Below the pieces are notes generated by a model. The model saw only the letters and a list, made by a program, of their open reading frames with translations. It did not search any database and was not told where the DNA came from. A DNA stretch of 64,000 bases from Polyangia bacterium. Its GTDB lineage: Bacteria > Myxococcota_A > Polyangia > Nannocystales > Nannocystaceae. This document shows, piece after piece, positions 42,901 to 49,694 of this stretch; within the stretch, counting starts at the first letter, position 1, and each line of letters starts with the position of its first letter. The stretch lies in the NCBI GenBank assembly GCA_030430565.1, contig JAUIKS010000022.1, positions 1-64,000 of the forward strand. Reading direction: 5' to 3'. The position numbers and the translations under genes are program-made.

Positions 42901-45893
42901 TTCAGCGTGAGCTCGAACTGAGCGACGCCCGGATCAACTGGGAGCGGCTCGACCGCGAGCGGGCCCACGCGCCCCGCGGTGATAGGTCGTCCCTCGAGGA
43001 CGAGCATCACCTGCACCAGCGGCATCCGGGCGCGCTCACGCTCGACCCCGCTCGCCTCGACGATCCGATCGAAGGGCGCGTCCGCGTGGCTCAGCGCGCC
43101 GAGCACGAGCGAGCGCGCGCGCTCCAGCAGCTGGCGTACACCGAGTCGCCGCGGGAGTTCGAATCGCAGCGGAAGGGTGTTCACGAACATGCCCACCAGC
43201 GGCTCGAGCTCCGCCGAAGGACGCTGGGTGACGGGGCTGCCGATGACCACCTCGCGCTGCCCTGTGTGACGAGCCAAGACCAGCGCGAAGCCGGCGAGCG
43301 CGACCATGTACGGTGTGACACCGTTGGCCCGAGCGAGCGCGTCGACCCGCGCGCTCAGGCGTTCGTCCATGGCGACCGGCAGACGCTCGCCCCGGATCGA
43401 GCGTCGGACGGGCCGTTCGCCGATCATCGGGAGGGCGAGCGACTCGGCGCCCGAGAGCGTCTCGCGCCACCAGTCCAGCGTCGGCCTCAGCCGGGCCTCG
43501 GAGAGCCGCCTTCGCCGCCACGCGGCGTAGTCGCGATAGCCTACCTGAAGCGGCGCTAGCTCGGGCGCGGCTCCACGGGCGAAGGCCTCGTAGGCGACCT
43601 TGAGCTCGTCTCGTACGAGCATGAGCGACCAGCCGTCGACGACCACGTGGTGGAAGACGAGCAGCAGCGCGTGATGATCTTCGTCGAGCCGCAGCAGCCG
43701 AGCGCGCCACAGCGGACCGACGGCGAGGTCAAACGGGAGCCGGGTGAGCTCTCGCAGACATGCATCGAGCGCCGACGCCTCGAGCTCTATCGGCGTCAGC
43801 GTCACCGGCGACGACGCGCCAATCTCTAAGACGGGACCATCCGCGTCGGACGGCAGGCGAGCCCGCAGGAGCTCGTGACGCTCCGCGAGCCAGGTCAACG
43901 CGTCGGCCAACACATCGACATCCAGCGGGCCGCGCAGGCGCAGCGCGAGGGGCACGTTGTACTCGGGCGTGCCCGGATCGAGCCGGTCAAGGAGCCACAA
44001 CCTCGCCTGAGCGGCGTCTGCCGCCACGCGCTCGTCCGCCGCGACTGGACGAATCAAATCGCGAGCACGGCCCGCGACGTCGAGTAGCGCGGCCTGCTCC
44101 GCGATCGTCGCGGCTTGCAACAACTTCCCCGCCGAGACCTCGAGCTCGAAGGTTCGCGCGACGCGATTGGCGACCTCCGCCGCGCCGAGCGAGTGACCGC
44201 CGAGCGCCAGGAAGGGATCGTGCACGCCTATGTGCTCAACCTCGAGCACCTCCCTCCAGATCGCGACCAAGCGCTGCTCGGCCGGGCTGCGAGGCGAAGT
44301 GTAGGGGAGCGACAGCCCGCTCCGATCCAGCTTTACGTCGGGCAGCGCCACGCGATCGACTTTTCCGCTCGGGGTGAGCGGCAGCGCTGGCAGCGAGACG
44401 CAGGCCGCCGGCCGCATGTAGTCCGGCAGCAGACGACTCAGGTGCTCCCGCAGGTCGACAGGGCTCACCGCGCCCACGAAATAGGCCACCAGACGAGCGT
44501 CGCCGGCCCGCGAGCTACGCCGCACCACTACGCACGCATCGACCTCCGCGTGGGACCTCAGCGCGGCCTCGACCTCACCGAGTTCCACACGGAAGCCGCG
44601 GATCTTGACGAGCTGATCAGTGCGCCCCACGCACTCGACGAGGCCATCGGCGCGCCAACGGCCCCGATCCCCGGTCCGGTACATGCGCTCCCCTGGCGCG
44701 CCGTGGAGGTCGGGCAAGAATCGCTCGGCGGTGAGCCCCGGTCGATCCAAGTAGCCACGCGCGAGCCCGACACCCGCCGCGTATATCTCCCCGACGTCGC
44801 CCACAGGACATGGCGCGAGCGACTCGTCGAGGACGTAGATCCGCGTATTGTCGATCGGCGCCCCGATGGGCACCATCTCGCCGACCTCGCCTGGATCGAC
44901 GAAGTCGATCGTCGTCACGTCGGCGGAGAGTTCCGACGCGCCGTAGAGGTTAACGAGCTGCCGCCCCGGGAGGAGACGCAGACACCGAACCGCCAGCGCG
45001 GCGTCGAGGGGCTCGCCGCTCGAGTGAATCCTGCGCAGGCGCGCGGGCCGAGGCGCCCCCGCCTCAATGGCGTCAAGCGCCGCCCGCAAGAGCGACGGCA
45101 CGAGGATCAAGTGCGTCACCCGACGCTCGTCGAGGACGCGGAGAAGACCCCGAGGATCACCGTCGAGCGTCGGCGGTATGACGACGATCGGCACGCCCGC
45201 GATCAGCGATCCCCAGACCTCGCACACGACATCGAGGAAGTTCAGCGAGCTGCGATGCGCGACGACGGCGTCCTGGCCAAACGGCAAGGTCCTCCACATC
45301 CAGCGCATGCGGTTGACCATGCCGTTGTGCTCGCCCACGACGCCCTTCGGCGCGCCGGTCGAGCCCGAGGTGTAGATGACGTAGGCGGGCGCGCTGGGGT
45401 CGACCCGCACCGGCGGCGGCTCGGGATCTGGATCCGCCGTGTGGTTCACGTTGTCTACGTCGAGCCGCGGGTACGACTCGGCCCACGGCGCGGCGAGCGA
45501 CGAGCGGGTCAACACGAGCCCGGGCGCGGCGTCGTCCATCATGTAGCGCAACCGCGCGGCCGGGTACGCCGGGTCGAGCGCTAGATAGGCCGCGCCCACC
45601 TGCCACGCAGCCAAGACCGCGACAACACTGTCGACGGACCTCGGGAGGCTAATTCCGACCCGACTCTCAGGACCGATTCCACGTCGGAACAAGCTCCACG
45701 CCAACACCCGCGCCCGCGCCGCGAGTTCGCCGAAGCTCAGGCGCAGGTCGCCATCGACGATAGCGAGCGCTTCGGGCGTTTGCCGGACTCGCTCAGCGAA
45801 CAGGGTGTGGATACACGCCCGCTCCGGAGCGGCCCGGTCAGTGCGGTTCCACGCCGCCGCTGGATCGACGGCGAGGTCGACGGAGGCGCTCAT
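33942..45893 (-). CDS. Tetramodular non-ribosomal peptide synthetase, A-T-C-A-T-C-A-T-C-A-T-TE
   Basis: 3983 aa from ATG 45893, coupled to pepM by ATGA (an open extension into pepM is antiframe noise). Approximate landmarks: A1 1-520, T1 Ser near 567, C2 with HHVVVDG near 748, A2 (SGSTG near 1219), T2 near 1598, C3 HHLIIDG near 1778, A3 (SGTTG near 2251), T3 near 2639, C4 HHIVADG near 2828, A4 (SGSTG near 3303), T4 (GLDSL) near 3694, thioesterase GYSAGG near 3804. All three C domains keep the HHxxxDG motif. No epimerase or internal methyltransferase is seen, so an all-L tetrapeptide or equivalent is predicted. A1 lacks Asp at the usual position 235 (FLDVVCE versus FDxxxWE), and A3 has NQLGPAE instead of NxYGPTE. 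Confidence 0.97.
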   Translation of the reverse strand: MSASVDLAVDPAAAWNRTDRAAPERACIHTLFAERVRQTPEALAIVDGDLRLSFGELAARARVLAWSLFRRGIGPESRVGISLPRSVDSVVAVLAAWQVGAAYLALDPAYPAARLRYMMDDAAPGLVLTRSSLAAPWAESYPRLDVDNVNHTADPDPEPPPVRVDPSAPAYVIYTSGSTGAPKGVVGEHNGMVNRMRWMWRTLPFGQDAVVAHRSSLNFLDVVCEVWGSLIAGVPIVVIPPTLDGDPRGLLRVLDERRVTHLILVPSLLRAALDAIEAGAPRPARLRRIHSSGEPLDAALAVRCLRLLPGRQLVNLYGASELSADVTTIDFVDPGEVGEMVPIGAPIDNTRIYVLDESLAPCPVGDVGEIYAAGVGLARGYLDRPGLTAERFLPDLHGAPGERMYRTGDRGRWRADGLVECVGRTDQLVKIRGFRVELGEVEAALRSHAEVDACVVVRRSSRAGDARLVAYFVGAVSPVDLREHLSRLLPDYMRPAACVSLPALPLTPSGKVDRVALPDVKLDRSGLSLPYTSPRSPAEQRLVAIWREVLEVEHIGVHDPFLALGGHSLGAAEVANRVARTFELEVSAGKLLQAATIAEQAALLDVAGRARDLIRPVAADERVAADAAQARLWLLDRLDPGTPEYNVPLALRLRGPLDVDVLADALTWLAERHELLRARLPSDADGPVLEIGASSPVTLTPIELEASALDACLRELTRLPFDLAVGPLWRARLLRLDEDHHALLLVFHHVVVDGWSLMLVRDELKVAYEAFARGAAPELAPLQVGYRDYAAWRRRRLSEARLRPTLDWWRETLSGAESLALPMIGERPVRRSIRGERLPVAMDERLSARVDALARANGVTPYMVALAGFALVLARHTGQREVVIGSPVTQRPSAELEPLVGMFVNTLPLRFELPRRLGVRQLLERARSLVLGALSHADAPFDRIVEASGVERERARMPLVQVMLVLEGRPITAGRVGPLAVEPLPVDPGVAQFELTLNLERQVDGYRGYLEYCVDLLEREAAERIVGHLQQALRQLVGSGDTALDELELLTESEAAAIRAWSTGAALTPPPVTGGVHQLVLHQAARSPENPAIVCGEQRLSYRALRVASARLSAQLVALGVGAEDRVGLHLERSPDIVVAMLAVLMAGGAFVALDPSYPDARLQAICARAAPTLILSRAGAVFDGLGSPVLDPDTLRDSPYAPIVPAEVAPGQLAYLVFTSGSTGEPKGVALTHESATAFLSWVGRVFDRELLAGVIATTSFSFDVSIFEIFGPLAWGGTVYLMPDVFRIEGLDARARLLSTVPSAMRWLVESRGLPPSVRALNLAGESLSRALVDDIFETFPQVELVRDLYGPTEDTTYSTWTRRRAGAPARIGQPIDGTQAHVLTDSIARAPIGVAGELHLAGVGLARGYLGLPALTAARFVPDPYGPPGARMYRTGDRARWRAGGELEYLGRLDHQIKLRGVRIEPGEVERALSRHPSVRACVVGLHRTPGHDPRLVGWLVGQPVGVAELRAHAARSLPRQMIPSAFVWLDAVPMTANGKVDRAALPSPPAARAGEDRDKAPTTSTEGVVIALWREVLGEEGAVGVEQDFFELGGHSLRVARLASLLARRFDVEVPLPTLFELRTVAAQARWIESASQRGQTIRRRDVDEGPLSAAQARLWFLEQLNPGTPEYNVPLPLRVFGPLDPRALSVALTRLQQRHDTLRTRLRVVDELVQRVEAAATIELVSESLDAALLDERLSAEAARPFEFDGGPLWRVVLWRLAPEDHVLLLTAHHLIIDGGSLELLVGDLARCYADALAGRASPSSSSTVRYLDYALWEAEQLATTEFARDLEWWRGELSGAPTLALPTDHARSERRTSRGAVRPMRWRPGALDELDALARSRSVTPYMIALTAFAVVLARLTGQDEVVIGSPVANRARPELQSIVGLFVNTLALRVELSGAPSVDELLSRVREVTLAAYARQGVPFDRVVEALGVARDPTTTPVFQVMLVFEDAPFTGAELGDATMHLLPVHTDTVKFDLIVRFERTPEGLSGQIEYSTELFAAGTVDRIASYLQRTLDAMLEDPSRRALELDLLAGAERDRLLVDWNGATPTRPHAGHIHGRFARFAAVRPNAPALIFRGEATSYCALLTRARRLARYLAPRVGATEQRVAVYMHRGPAAVETIFALLELGAVFVPIEPNQPPLRVRRMLDLASVTIALTDGADVSLLPPGVEVVNLNAARADVDACAARPLARLTYPAQLAYVMFTSGTTGVPKGILMTHESVLTRVDRTERAHGIGPGDRVLQNGNLSFDLFIWELFIPLLSGATVVMSDPDRLGDFGHLAALLEREQITIARFIPALLRLLFENAELGPCRQLRKVITGGDKLSLPLMTRFIETFPSVELHNQLGPAERPSSISWRCQPDPALRSVPIGRPLAETRVYLLDRHLELVPPGSVGELYIGGVGLARGYLGARGMTAERFLPDPFVVTIGARMYRTGDLARWRSDGQLDFLGRADFQVKVRGQRIELREIEQCLMRADEVRDAVVVAATVRDEPELVAYVEADGVEPVALRRHAAAELPAYMVPSRYVVMTALPLSTNGKVDRRALPPVHAGEGLARAGSVAPRDTIEERLVEIWRDVLERPEVGVTDDFFELGGYSLLAMQLTWRIQAETGLDVQLADLFGAPTIGALAALLRGRRQGGEAPRLEALARRDVIPAAPVQRGLWLHDQQHASAPYIISHAFRLSGPLDAAAFVDAFVDVVLRHEILRTTFAVADDGLMQRIHEHPLGGLARLELTALAEREVELRARAREVFRAPIDLVAGPPYRGELLTLGAEEHVLLLGVHHIVADGWSMAVLFEDWATAYKARRAGRIPDFTPLEVQYGDYAHWQHRRLESPAGAADRAFWIDALADPPEPVELPGRRDMTRAAGSGRELRRSLPAALVDALRRVGRRCRTSLHAVVVALVRTLLYRYTGQRDLSVGVFSSGRSQPALAGQLGHFVNTMALRGQVRPREGFAAAVIAERDRLARAYAHDSYPFDQVVREVGVPRVAGRTPLLDVFVVFDAREAEPPAIDGVSFEVLEHDECDALDRLVLAFHGRPSGLDCELMFRESDYDAGFIERMWEHLGALAEAACADPDAPLEELDILPASERRFLLAEVFDSRAFSPAESTLLDLIDVQVARAPNAVAVEGAAAGDDCQSLTYAELDARSRQLAAALVARGVALDQPVALVTDRVPDFIVGALGILRAGGAYLPLDAQQPLKRLATVLDIAGVELIVAPESPAPVVLAQGRPVVTLAEAFAEPVGPAPGVRPCADNLAYIIYTSGSTGRPKGVAVTHRNVVELVRSAEFINTGPDRAFLQIVPLTFDGSMLDVWPALTSGARLVMHAPRVPSLTELRRMVASRGITNIFMPTGLMHLAITEAPDFMAAVPQLVTGGDVLSASHVAALAPVMRGTLSNVYAPTECTVIKTAFTVRRGDELGARLPIGRPLPDARIYIVDQDLRLLPVDVPGELCIAGAGLARGYIGAPAATAGRFIPDPLGPPGGRMYRTGDLACYRADGTLDFLGRLDEQVKIRGHRVEPAEIEAALSRYVGVRRAVVLTEGGGAEKGLVAFVAAEPSVTAEDLRAHVAAALPKYMIPSRIIRLDRMPYTANGKVDRAALRGLKRERRRGAETATTPASPLEARILALVSGILDSADIGVCDDLFERGLDSLMAIRLVARMRTELELELPIARVFELARVRELAAAATQVRRRSVARMVLREGRGPTLYVLPSIFGYASVFQAIARHLDDIACEGFELKDEDDPFVDDRLSGLVRDSPCVLMGYSAGGNMAFHLATRLPPDQLAALIIVDASVREQEAHRGPGLEARVHERAEELLDTVAAAVDEVREVLTPKLHAILRYWFGHVERGQVDADIHLIVAEGDRHEPTGERTKRIAEKWRRFTRGRLIVHQGAGTHYAMLEEPHVTHNAAIVQRIVDALRVRSTAVKAASTQPADRLERS

Positions 45894-46831
45894 CGCTCCG
45901 AGAGACGGTCCCGCTCGAGCGCCGCTTTGTAGCCCACGAGATCGAGCAGCTCGGCGACCGGCGTGATGCCCGTGCTCGCGTCCTTCCCCCGGTCGTGGAC
46001 CAGCAGCGCGTTGCAGGTCGCCTGCATCGCCGCGACCGCCGAGCGGATGAGATGGTTGGCGTAGATCACGATGTCGGCGCCGCGGTCGAACAGCTCCTCG
46101 GAGGTCACGCTGTCGTAGGCGGTCGGGACGCACACGACGGGCCTTCGGTAGCCGAGCTCGGCGCACAGGCCCTGGTAGCGGTCGAGGAACTCGTAGATCG
46201 GCGCCGGCGCCTTGTCGCGGCTGTGGATCATGACCCCGTCCGCGCCGGCCTCGAGGTAGACGCGGGCCCGCGCCAACGCGTCGTCGACCCCCAAGCCGGC
46301 GATGAGGCTCTCGAGGCGAGCGAAGACCAGCAGGTCGTTCGACAGCCGCGCGGCCCGCCCCCGGCGGATCTTCGCCGCGAACTGCAGCGGATCGGCGAGC
46401 GTGTGCTTCGCGTCGGCGGAGAGGCTGTTGCGCTTGGGCCAGCGCTTGTCCTCGATGATCACGGCCGAGACCCCGAGTTGCTCGAGCTTGCGGCACTGAT
46501 ACTCAAACTGCACCGCCTCGCCGCCGGTGTCGCCGTCGACGATCAGCGGCTTGCCCGTGACCATAGCGATCTCAGCGATCGTGTCCAGCCGTCGGTCGAG
46601 GCCGACGAGTTCCACGTCGGGGACGCCCTTGCTCGCCGAGCTAGTGAGGCTCGACACCCACAGCGCGTCGAACTCGCGCCGGTCTTCCCCCTCGCCGACC
46701 GCCGCGCGGCTGCCGACCAGCGCGCTGAGGCCGTTGTGGGACTCGATAACCCTGATTCGCTGGCCCGCCGCCAGGGCCGTGGCGAGGGCCCCGCGCTGAC
46801 GAGCAGGCAGCTTGGAGAATTGCAGACTCAT
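45890..46831 (-). CDS. pepM: Phosphoenolpyruvate mutase (phosphonopyruvate-forming)
   Basis: 313 aa from ATG 46831 with a near-perfect AAGGAGG site. The enzyme rearranges PEP to 3-phosphonopyruvate, the C-P bond-forming step of nearly all phosphonate pathways. Diagnostic features: IESHNGLSALVGSRAA at 29-44; IVDGDTGGE with metal-site Asp99/Asp101; and EDKRWPKRNSL at 127-137, the EDKxxPKxNS signature that separates PEP mutase from isocitrate/methylisocitrate lyases (which carry a KKCGH motif). LESLIAGLGVDDALARARVY and ADGVMIHSRD complete the barrel. It lies between the aconitase small subunit (21 bases upstream) and the NRPS (ATGA overlap). No phosphonopyruvate decarboxylase is present, consistent with the FrbC-type pulling step. 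Confidence 0.95.
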   Translation of the reverse strand: MSLQFSKLPARQRGALATALAAGQRIRVIESHNGLSALVGSRAAVGEGEDRREFDALWVSSLTSSASKGVPDVELVGLDRRLDTIAEIAMVTGKPLIVDGDTGGEAVQFEYQCRKLEQLGVSAVIIEDKRWPKRNSLSADAKHTLADPLQFAAKIRRGRAARLSNDLLVFARLESLIAGLGVDDALARARVYLEAGADGVMIHSRDKAPAPIYEFLDRYQGLCAELGYRRPVVCVPTAYDSVTSEELFDRGADIVIYANHLIRSAVAAMQATCNALLVHDRGKDASTGITPVAELLDLVGYKAALERDRLSER

Positions 46832-46852
46832 GTGTGCCTCCTTCGGTCGATC

Positions 46853-47359
46853 TCAGCGGGCTGTCGCTGAAGCCAGGTAACGATCGCGCACGCGCGCGAG
46901 CAGACCGCCCGCCGCGCGCATCTCGAGCATGAAGCGCGGCGGCGGGTGAAAGCCGCGCGCGCCGCTCGGGGTATGCAGCTCACCCGCGATCAGATCGAGG
47001 GTCAGCGGCGCTCCCTCCTCGACGACGCAGCCCTTGAGCTTGATCGGCAGCAGCCCCAGGTTCCAGCAGTTGCGGAAGAAGATGCGGCCGAAGTGCGGCG
47101 CGACGACGGCCCTGACGCCGGCGGCGAGCAGCGAGGTGACCGCCTGCTCGCGCGAGCTGCCGATCCCGAAGATCGACTGACACACGAGCGCGTCGCCCTC
47201 GACGAGCGTGGCGGCGTATCCCGGGTATCGGTTCTCAAAGACATGTCGTGCCATGTCTCGGGGGTCGGTGTACATGTGCTTGTACTTGCCGGGGATGATG
47301 TCGTCGGTCGACACGGGGCCGTCGATGACCCGGGCGCGAAGGCTCAGTCGCGTGCTCAT
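46853..47359 (-). CDS. Aconitase/isopropylmalate-isomerase-type small subunit
   Basis: 168 aa from ATG 47359, overlapping the large-subunit stop by ATGA (the longer open frame is antiframe sequence in the large-subunit gene). It shows the LeuD/HacB swivel domain: VSTDDIIPGKYKH, then SIFGIGSSREQAVTSLLAAG, then APHFGRIFFRNCWNLGLLPI. The YKHMY after the first motif is typical of homoaconitase/IPMI-type small subunits (YLxx loop that selects the substrate side chain). With the large subunit it should isomerise a 2-substituted malate through its dehydrated form. In this operon the likely substrate is 2-phosphonomethylmalate. Confidence 0.92.
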   Translation of the reverse strand: MSTRLSLRARVIDGPVSTDDIIPGKYKHMYTDPRDMARHVFENRYPGYAATLVEGDALVCQSIFGIGSSREQAVTSLLAAGVRAVVAPHFGRIFFRNCWNLGLLPIKLKGCVVEEGAPLTLDLIAGELHTPSGARGFHPPPRFMLEMRAAGGLLARVRDRYLASATAR

Positions 47360-48570
47360 GACAGCTCCTCGGCGCCGGGGAGCTCGCCCCGGATCGCGGT
47401 GTGCGCCGCGACGTGCGGCGACGCGAGGAAGATGGGCGCGTCGCGGTTGCCCATCCGCCCCTGGAAGTTTCGGTTCATCGTCGAGAGGATGCGGTCGCCG
47501 GTAGCCGGGACCGGCCCCTGGGTGCCGAGGCAGGCGCCGCAGCCGGCAGGCGTCAGCAAGCCGCCCGCGCGCACGATCGCCTCCGCGTAGCCCCGCTTCC
47601 ACGCGTCGAGCAGGATCTGCTTCGAGCCCGGCGTCATGACGAGCGTCACCCGCGGGTGGACCTTCTGCCCCTCAAGGATCCGCGCGACCTCGGCGAAGTC
47701 CTCGAGCCGGGAGTTCGTGCAGCTGCCGACGTAGACGTAGTCGATGTGCTGCCCGCGGACCTCGTCGATCGGCACCGCGTTCGACGGCGCGTGCGGCTTC
47801 GCCACGAAGGGCATCAAGCCGCCGATGTCGAACTCGAGATGCTCCGCGTCCGCGCCCGCCTCCGTCGGTCGGAGCTGCTCGCGCCCCCGGCCCGGGGGCA
47901 AGAACGCGTTCTTGGCCCCCATCTCGACCGCCATGTTGGCGACGGTCGCCGCGGAGTCGAGGCTGAGCGTCTCGAGCCACGGCCCCGTCCACTGCACCGA
48001 CTTGTAGAGGAAGGTGTCAGCGGAGAAGCGCGCCAGCACGGCGAGCAGCAGGTCCTTGCTGCTCGTGTAGGGCTTGGGCGTGCCCGTTACGTGGAGGCAG
48101 ACCGTCTCGGGCACCTGCAGCCAGGTCTCGCCCAGGACCATCGCGGCGGCGATATCCGACGCGCCCATGCCCAGCCCCAGGCTCTGCATGACGCCGCCCA
48201 TGCAGGTGTGCGAGTCCGAGCCCAAGACGATGGAGCCCGGCTCGAACCACCCCATCTCGAGCGCGAGCTGGTGGCTGATGCCCTCGCCAGCGCGGTACAT
48301 GGTCAGCCCGAAGGCGGCGCAGAAGCGCTCGGCCTCGCGCAGCCGGTCGGCGATGCCGATGTTCGGCGGCAGCACCGAGTGATCGAAGAACACGCCGATC
48401 TTCTCGCGATCGAAGACGCGCTCGAAGCCATGCCGCGCGAAGATCTTGGCGATGGTCGGCGAGTTGCCGTCCTGCACATAGACGCGATCGACGGCCACCG
48501 AGAGGATCTCGCCCGGCGAGACCCGCTCGCGCCCGGCGTGGGCAGCGATAATCTGCTCGACGATGTTCAC
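47356..48570 (-). CDS. Aconitase/homoaconitase-type large subunit
   Basis: 404 aa, ATG 48570 overlapping the stop of the upstream synthase by ATGA. The 4Fe-4S ligands are Cys284 (GSCTNSR), Cys344 and Cys347 (CGACLG). GSDSHTCMGGVMQSLGLGMG at 118-137 and FFDHSVLPPN are standard LeuC/HacA motifs. It dehydrates and rehydrates a citrate-like acid to move the hydroxyl group. In FR-900098 biosynthesis the aconitase homologue FrbA does this on phosphonomethylmalate. Here the enzyme is split into two subunits of the isopropylmalate-isomerase/homoaconitase type, a different origin from a single-chain aconitase. Confidence 0.93.
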   Translation of the reverse strand: MNIVEQIIAAHAGRERVSPGEILSVAVDRVYVQDGNSPTIAKIFARHGFERVFDREKIGVFFDHSVLPPNIGIADRLREAERFCAAFGLTMYRAGEGISHQLALEMGWFEPGSIVLGSDSHTCMGGVMQSLGLGMGASDIAAAMVLGETWLQVPETVCLHVTGTPKPYTSSKDLLLAVLARFSADTFLYKSVQWTGPWLETLSLDSAATVANMAVEMGAKNAFLPPGRGREQLRPTEAGADAEHLEFDIGGLMPFVAKPHAPSNAVPIDEVRGQHIDYVYVGSCTNSRLEDFAEVARILEGQKVHPRVTLVMTPGSKQILLDAWKRGYAEAIVRAGGLLTPAGCGACLGTQGPVPATGDRILSTMNRNFQGRMGNRDAPIFLASPHVAAHTAIRGELPGAEELS

Positions 48571-49694
48571 GGCGCCGCGACCTCTCGGTAGATGCCGTGC
48601 AGCTCATCGGTCGAGACCGCTCCGGCCTTGTCGATGGAGAGTTGCCGCACGCGCTCGAGACATGTCTGCAAGACCTCGTCGCTCGCCTGCACGCCCCGCT
48701 GCTCGAGGTAGTAGGCCAGCGTCGAGCGGCCCGAGTGCTTGCCGATCACGAAGCGCCGCTCGCCGGCCGCCGCCTCGGCGGGGAACGGCTCGAAGGTCTT
48801 CTTGTTCCTGAGCATCCCGTTCACGTGGATGCCCGACTCGTGCGAGAACACGTTCTCGCCGACGATCGGGTGCCAGGGCGGCGGCGGGTGGCCGCAGGCC
48901 TCAGCGACCAGCGCGGAGGCGCGCTTGAGCTCACGGCCGTCGACGCCGAGGTCGTAGCCGTACAGGTACTTGAGCGTGAACACGACCTGGGCGATGTCCG
49001 ACATCCCCGCGCGCTCGCCGATCGCGTTCACCGTGCAGTGGAAGTAGCGAGCCCCGGCCTTCAGCCCGGCGATGGTGTTGGCGACCGCGAGCCCGAAGTC
49101 ATTGTGGGTGTGGCACATCAGGTCGATGTCGCAGGCCGCGGCCACCGCCCCGATCTTCTCGCCGTACTGCTCGGGCGTCATGATGCCGATGGTGTCCGAG
49201 AGGCGCAGCCGATCGGCGCCGGCCTCGTGCACCTTACCGGCGTACTCCTGCAAGAAGCTGAGCTCGGTGCGCCCCGCGTCCTCGGCGCTGACCGAGACAA
49301 ACACGCCGCGATCCTTGGCGTACTTGATCAGCTCCGTCGCGTTCTCGATCAGCCAGCCGCGGCTCTTGCCGCGCACGCTGCTCTTGAGGTGCAGCTTGCT
49401 CGCCGGGAGACCGATGTGAACCGCCTGGAAGCCGAGATCGATGGTCTGCTTCACGTCCGCTTTGACCCCGCGGTTCCAGCCGACCAGCGTCGCCTCGTTC
49501 TTGCGCTCCAGCATCGCCTCGAGGGTCGCCAGCTCCTCGCCGCCCATCACGGCGATGCCGGCCTCGATCCACCCGACGCCCGCCGCCACGAGGGCGTCGA
49601 AGATCGCCAGCTTGGTCTGCTTTGAGAACGCGACGCCGGGGCTCTGCTCACCGTCTCGGAGCGTCGTGTCTTCCAGGATTAAATCGTTACGCAT
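48567..49694 (-). CDS. Homocitrate-synthase family enzyme, probable 2-phosphonomethylmalate synthase (FrbC-like)
   Basis: 375 aa from ATG 49694 with AGGGGGT about nine bases upstream (15 extra codons upstream are not family-like). A DRE-TIM metallolyase: LEDTTLRDGEQSPGVAFS at the start, WIEAGIAVMGGEE, RLSDTIGIMTP, CHTHNDFGLAVAN (metal His-x-His) and NAIGERAGM. It condenses acetyl-CoA with a 2-oxo acid. Closest in style to NifV homocitrate synthase and to FrbC, which uses phosphonopyruvate. First gene of the operon, and with PepM in the same unit, phosphonopyruvate is the most likely acceptor. The C-terminal helical region is present and there is no long regulatory LeuA domain, so no leucine-type feedback is expected. 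Confidence 0.93.
   Translation of the reverse strand: MRNDLILEDTTLRDGEQSPGVAFSKQTKLAIFDALVAAGVGWIEAGIAVMGGEELATLEAMLERKNEATLVGWNRGVKADVKQTIDLGFQAVHIGLPASKLHLKSSVRGKSRGWLIENATELIKYAKDRGVFVSVSAEDAGRTELSFLQEYAGKVHEAGADRLRLSDTIGIMTPEQYGEKIGAVAAACDIDLMCHTHNDFGLAVANTIAGLKAGARYFHCTVNAIGERAGMSDIAQVVFTLKYLYGYDLGVDGRELKRASALVAEACGHPPPPWHPIVGENVFSHESGIHVNGMLRNKKTFEPFPAEAAAGERRFVIGKHSGRSTLAYYLEQRGVQASDEVLQTCLERVRQLSIDKAGAVSTDELHGIYREVAAP

Noticed and set aside
44115..45584. Second long plus-strand frame opposite NRPS module 1
   Set aside because: Antisense to A1; no start signal and Arg-rich composition.
45894..46496. N-terminal extension of the NRPS frame into pepM
   Set aside because: The 200 extra codons are out of frame with pepM and Arg/Ala-rich. 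The ATG at 45893 with ATGA coupling fits the A-domain start.
46853..49694. Alpha-aminoadipate (lysine) or leucine pathway interpretation of the synthase-isomerase-dehydrogenase set
   Set aside because: Possible by family alone, but the genes are co-translated with PEP mutase and an NRPS, which favours the phosphonate route. Kept as the alternative in the entries.
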